Shown here: piece by piece, positions 61,222 through 64,000 of the stretch
How the letters are laid out: the number at the start of each line of letters is the position of its first letter
Position numbering within the stretch: position 1 is the first letter of the stretch
Source: Paratrimastix pyriformis
Taxonomy: Eukaryota > Preaxostyla > Paratrimastigidae
Assembly (NCBI GenBank): GCA_027972325.1
Contig: JAPMOS010000056.1
Location: 137,001-201,000 of the forward strand
Length of the DNA stretch: 64,000 nucleotides
Reading direction: 5' to 3'
Notes under the pieces: model-generated
Database searches by the model: none
What the model was told of the DNA's origin: nothing
What the model saw: only the letters and a program-made list of their open reading frames with translations
Position numbers and translations under genes: made by a program

Positions 61222-64000
61222 ATGTTTGGGAAAGGACGGTCGAAGAAATGTGGCTCGGTGACGAGTTTATATTACCCCGGAACAAGCAATTCGTACCCAT
61301 CTTGGAGCGGAAAACTCAGACTGGCAACCACAGGCGAGAGCGCGGCCTCACATCTTCATCTATGTACTGTCTACTCAAAACTTGGGTGGCATTCGGCAGC
61401 GCTCGAACAGACCCGGCGTGCACTTGCCTCTCTGAATGATCGTGCCGATCCTCAGGACGCTGTCCTGCGGATAGTCGGACTGTTTAATTTGGCTGTCGAA
61501 TTGGTTTGTTTCGTTGCTCTCTGCCGATCATGTTTTTTGCTCCTTCAAGGAATATCTCCGGCGAGAAGATGAATTTCTGTTGGCTTACCGCCATTGCTTG
61601 GAAGGTCTGACCGCTCCCTGAAATACGGTTTCACTGTAGTAATTTTCCCCTTTCCCCTCCATGTAGCAATCGAAACGTTACTCCCCGCCGATGATCCCAC
61701 GGCCATTTCTCTTGGGAAGTCCTGCCGTGACGCGCTGATGGAGGCTGAGCGGCGGTCGGCTAAGAGGCTCGAGCGACAACAGTCCGTGCCATTTTGATTC
61801 CCTCGCGATCATCTCATTTCCCTCCTTCTGTGACCCTGCAGCAACCCCTACATCCCAAGCCGCTCGCTGCCCCACTCGGCCTCGGACGCCTCACGGAAGG
61901 GCGACGACTCCTCGCGGGCCACGAGTCAGAACATGGTGTGGTACTCGCACAAGGTGGATACGTCCTCCTCGGGTGCCCCCCTGGACGACAACCCCTTGCT
62001 GCGGTCGTGCACCCCCGACAGCATGACCCTGGGCACGCCCGACTCGGGAGTGCGGCGCTCCATCACGCCCAACCCGAACCCCGCCCACCGGCCTTGCTTG
62101 CTCGCCCCGCTGACCACCTACGGGACCGCTCCCGATGGCATGTTCGGCCTGGCAGCCCGGCGGGCGCTGCCCCTGCGCTCCTCCAAGGCCCGCCGGGAGG
62201 GCGACATCCAGAGCCCCTACATCAACGCCGCCATGAACTCCTTCGAGCGGTACCTGTACGCCCACCGGGTGCCGGCCAAGCTGCGGGCCACCCAGAGTCC
62301 ATTGCCCCCACGCGCGTCCTCCTCTCTCCTCACCCTGCCCCGGGCCCCGATGCCCCAGGGCAGCCAGCCTCAGGGTGATGATGACGCCGCCTTCCCGGAG
62401 CAGTTCCTGCCGGAGCCAGACGCGGAGGCCCTGGCCGCAGCCGCTGAACGAGAGTCCGTTACCCCCCCCCCCCTGTTTCCCTGTTCCCCCCCCCCCCCCC
62501 GTTCCTCTCCTCTGTCATCTTCCGTGCCTCCCATCATGACGGCTTCGCACCCCCCCCCCCCCCCCCCCATCTGGACCCTCCACACTCCAGCGCCTTCCGG
62601 ACCTCGGGCGCCTTCACCCTCAAATCGCTCGCCTCGGTGCGGCCCTTCGGGATGCCCCCGTCCTCTTCCGGGCCGCTGCTTCGGTCGGTCTCCCCGGCCG
62701 GCCGGCTCTCCCTCCCACCCTCACCCACCAAGAGCGACACCCCCGCGGCCATCTCCCCGGATGGCGACGCGGTGCTCTTCAACAAGCGCAACGGGGGCCG
62801 CGTGCAGGCCGCCCGGGCCCCGGTCTACTCGGCGCCCCCCGGGCCGCACACCCCGTCCCCCATCCGGCCATACGCCAACGCGGTGTCGCCCCCCAAGCTG
62901 CCTCCGCTCTCGTCCCTGTCCCTCGCCCCGACCCAGCCGGCCTCGCCCACACCCCCGCCGTCGGACCAGGTTCTGGACGCCCCCGCGAGCCCCGATGCGG
63001 GGCTGCTTTCGCCCCTCAAGTCGGACGCCTCCCCCGAGCCGCAGCCCAGCGAATCGGTGTCCCCGGGGTTCTCGCCCGAACCCGGCTCCCCGTACATGGC
63101 CACGCCCTCGGACGTGCCCCCGCTCGACCTGACCCCCGAGTCGCCCACAAGTCCGGGCATGCTGGCCGCAGCGGCGGCCGGGCTGGGCACCAGCCAGAGC
63201 CCCGTCCGCGAGGGCCCCGTCACCCCCATCCACGAGGCGGCCCTGCTGCGGGACATGTCCAGTTTCGGGGACTTCCTGGCCTCCCTCCGCACCGGCCCGG
63301 ACGCCTCCCTCTCGGCCGCCCAGTACGCCGGCGCCCTGCGGTCGCTCTTCCGCCAGCCGGGGGCCCCGGTGCCCGGCGAGCTCCGCTTTGCGGCCGAGGC
63401 GGCCGCCCAGTACCGGGTCAAGGCGCGCCCCGGGTCGGCCGGGGGACCCCCCACGGTCGAGGAGATCCGCCGGTACCTGCGCGAGGTGGCGCTCTTCCTG
63501 ATGTTGCCCACCCCGACCCCGCTGCACGCCCGGGACCCCGTCGAGGGCCCCCACGTGCGGGTGGAGCCCCTGATGGAGTCCCTGCTGGTCCTCGACGCCC
63601 CCCGCTTCGCCCTGGTCCGCGCCGCTCCCGCCCACTGCGCCGTTGACTGCCTCGCCCCCTGGCACACCCGCATCCGCATCTAACAGACAACCAAAAATGG
63701 GGGGTGCCACAGACCTTTCAGGCCCTCCCTTCTTCTCTCCCCCTCCCCCTCCCTCCCTCTGGCCGCCTGTGTGCGTGAGAACGAGGGACAAAATGCGGTG
63801 AGGATGGAGGTGGCTCTACCATCCCCATCCACACACACAACACACCCATCACAACGCACGTCCCCTCCCCATGCGCAGGTCCTGCAACGGCTGGGCACGG
63901 ACCCGCGGATGCGACCCACCCAGGAGCGCATGCGCCGGCTGCGGATGATCCTGGTCCTGTTCAAGTGCTTCCGGGCCTTCCCCCACCCGGCCCCCATGGA
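61222..64000 (+). CDS. TPR-containing proline-rich protein, C-terminus beyond right edge
   Basis: I do not recognise a named orthologue. Exon 1 (61222-61500) has a helical repeat, VYSKLG-type HSAALEQTRRALASLN, ending FNLAVEL at a GTTTGT donor. Exons 2 and 3 (about 61547-61602 and 61665-61785) continue EYLRREDEFLLAYRHCLE and AIETLLPADDPTAISLG, the pattern of TPR-like repeats in many protist proteins. A long disordered Ser/Pro region follows (NPYIPSRSLPHSASDA; SPIRPYANAVSPPKLPP). A C-rich intron lies at about 62455-62588. Then comes an ordered block (HEAALLRDMSSFGDFLASL, VEEIRRYLREVALFLML, VEPLMESLLVLDAPRFAL) ending at a GTCCGC donor near 63618. The next exon (from 63880, VLQRLGTDPRMRPTQERMRR) is open to the window edge. 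The stop seen near 63681 would then be intronic. The junction near 61790/61842 is uncertain. Confidence 0.6.
62462..62570. repeat. Three C homopolymer runs in TPR-gene intron
   Basis: Runs of about 13, 14 and 18 C within about 110 bp, all on the sense strand, followed by a CCACACTCCAG acceptor. Confidence 0.8.

Noticed and set aside
1-64000. tRNA or rRNA genes
   Set aside because: I saw no segment with convincing A and B boxes plus cloverleaf pairing, and no rRNA-like conserved stretches.

Overview
This window looks like nuclear DNA from a GC-rich, intron-rich, gene-dense protist. Many GT..AG introns are 45-70 nt, gene starts can lie only tens of bases apart, and introns carry long C/G homopolymers and microsatellites. 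The gene set is eukaryotic (Nup214, CDC20, TFIIH p44/SSL1, DPYD, UPB1). A free-living metamonad flagellate of the Paratrimastix kind would fit, but that is an impression from base composition and gene content, not a demonstration. The intron 5' ends are unusual: of 54 introns placed by reading frame and homology, almost all read GTYNG (C or T at +3, G at +5).

Layout. 1-8.2 kb: a long multi-exon minus-strand gene of unknown identity that runs off the left edge. 8.5-10.0 kb (-): CDC20; 10.1-13.6 kb (+): SSL1/p44 of TFIIH, whose start codon is 64 bp from that of CDC20. 13.9-15.3 kb (-): beta-ureidopropionase. 15.7-18.8 kb (-): two poorly recognised proline-rich reading units with a duplicated tail. 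19.7-22.3 kb (-): a UBA/CUE-domain, NPF-motif protein. 22.6-23.7 kb (+): a proline-rich protein. 24.9-37.5 kb (+): a complete-looking Nup214, with a LINE fragment just upstream of its start codon and another LINE inside a large intron.

37.8-54.9 kb is a mobile-element zone: a near-complete LINE with an OTU protease, reverse transcriptase and restriction-like endonuclease (minus); a 2.0-kb Tc1/mariner-type TIR element inserted into a repeat related to that LINE's 5' leader; a second LINE with RNase H and a restriction-like endonuclease; an atypical kinase gene; and a second OTU-LINE copy (plus) joined abruptly to a 2.4-kb duplicate of the 3' end of Nup214. 55.0-58.8 kb (-): dihydropyrimidine dehydrogenase. 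59.2-61.2 kb (-): an archaeal-type YchF/Obg-related GTPase with a TGS-like tail. 61.2-64.0 kb (+): a TPR-containing proline-rich protein that runs off the right edge.

Functional links. DPYD (step 1) and UPB1 (step 3) belong to the reductive pyrimidine degradation pathway; step 2, dihydropyrimidinase, is not in the window. The other host genes are unrelated housekeeping functions (anaphase promotion, TFIIH, nuclear pore, GTPase).
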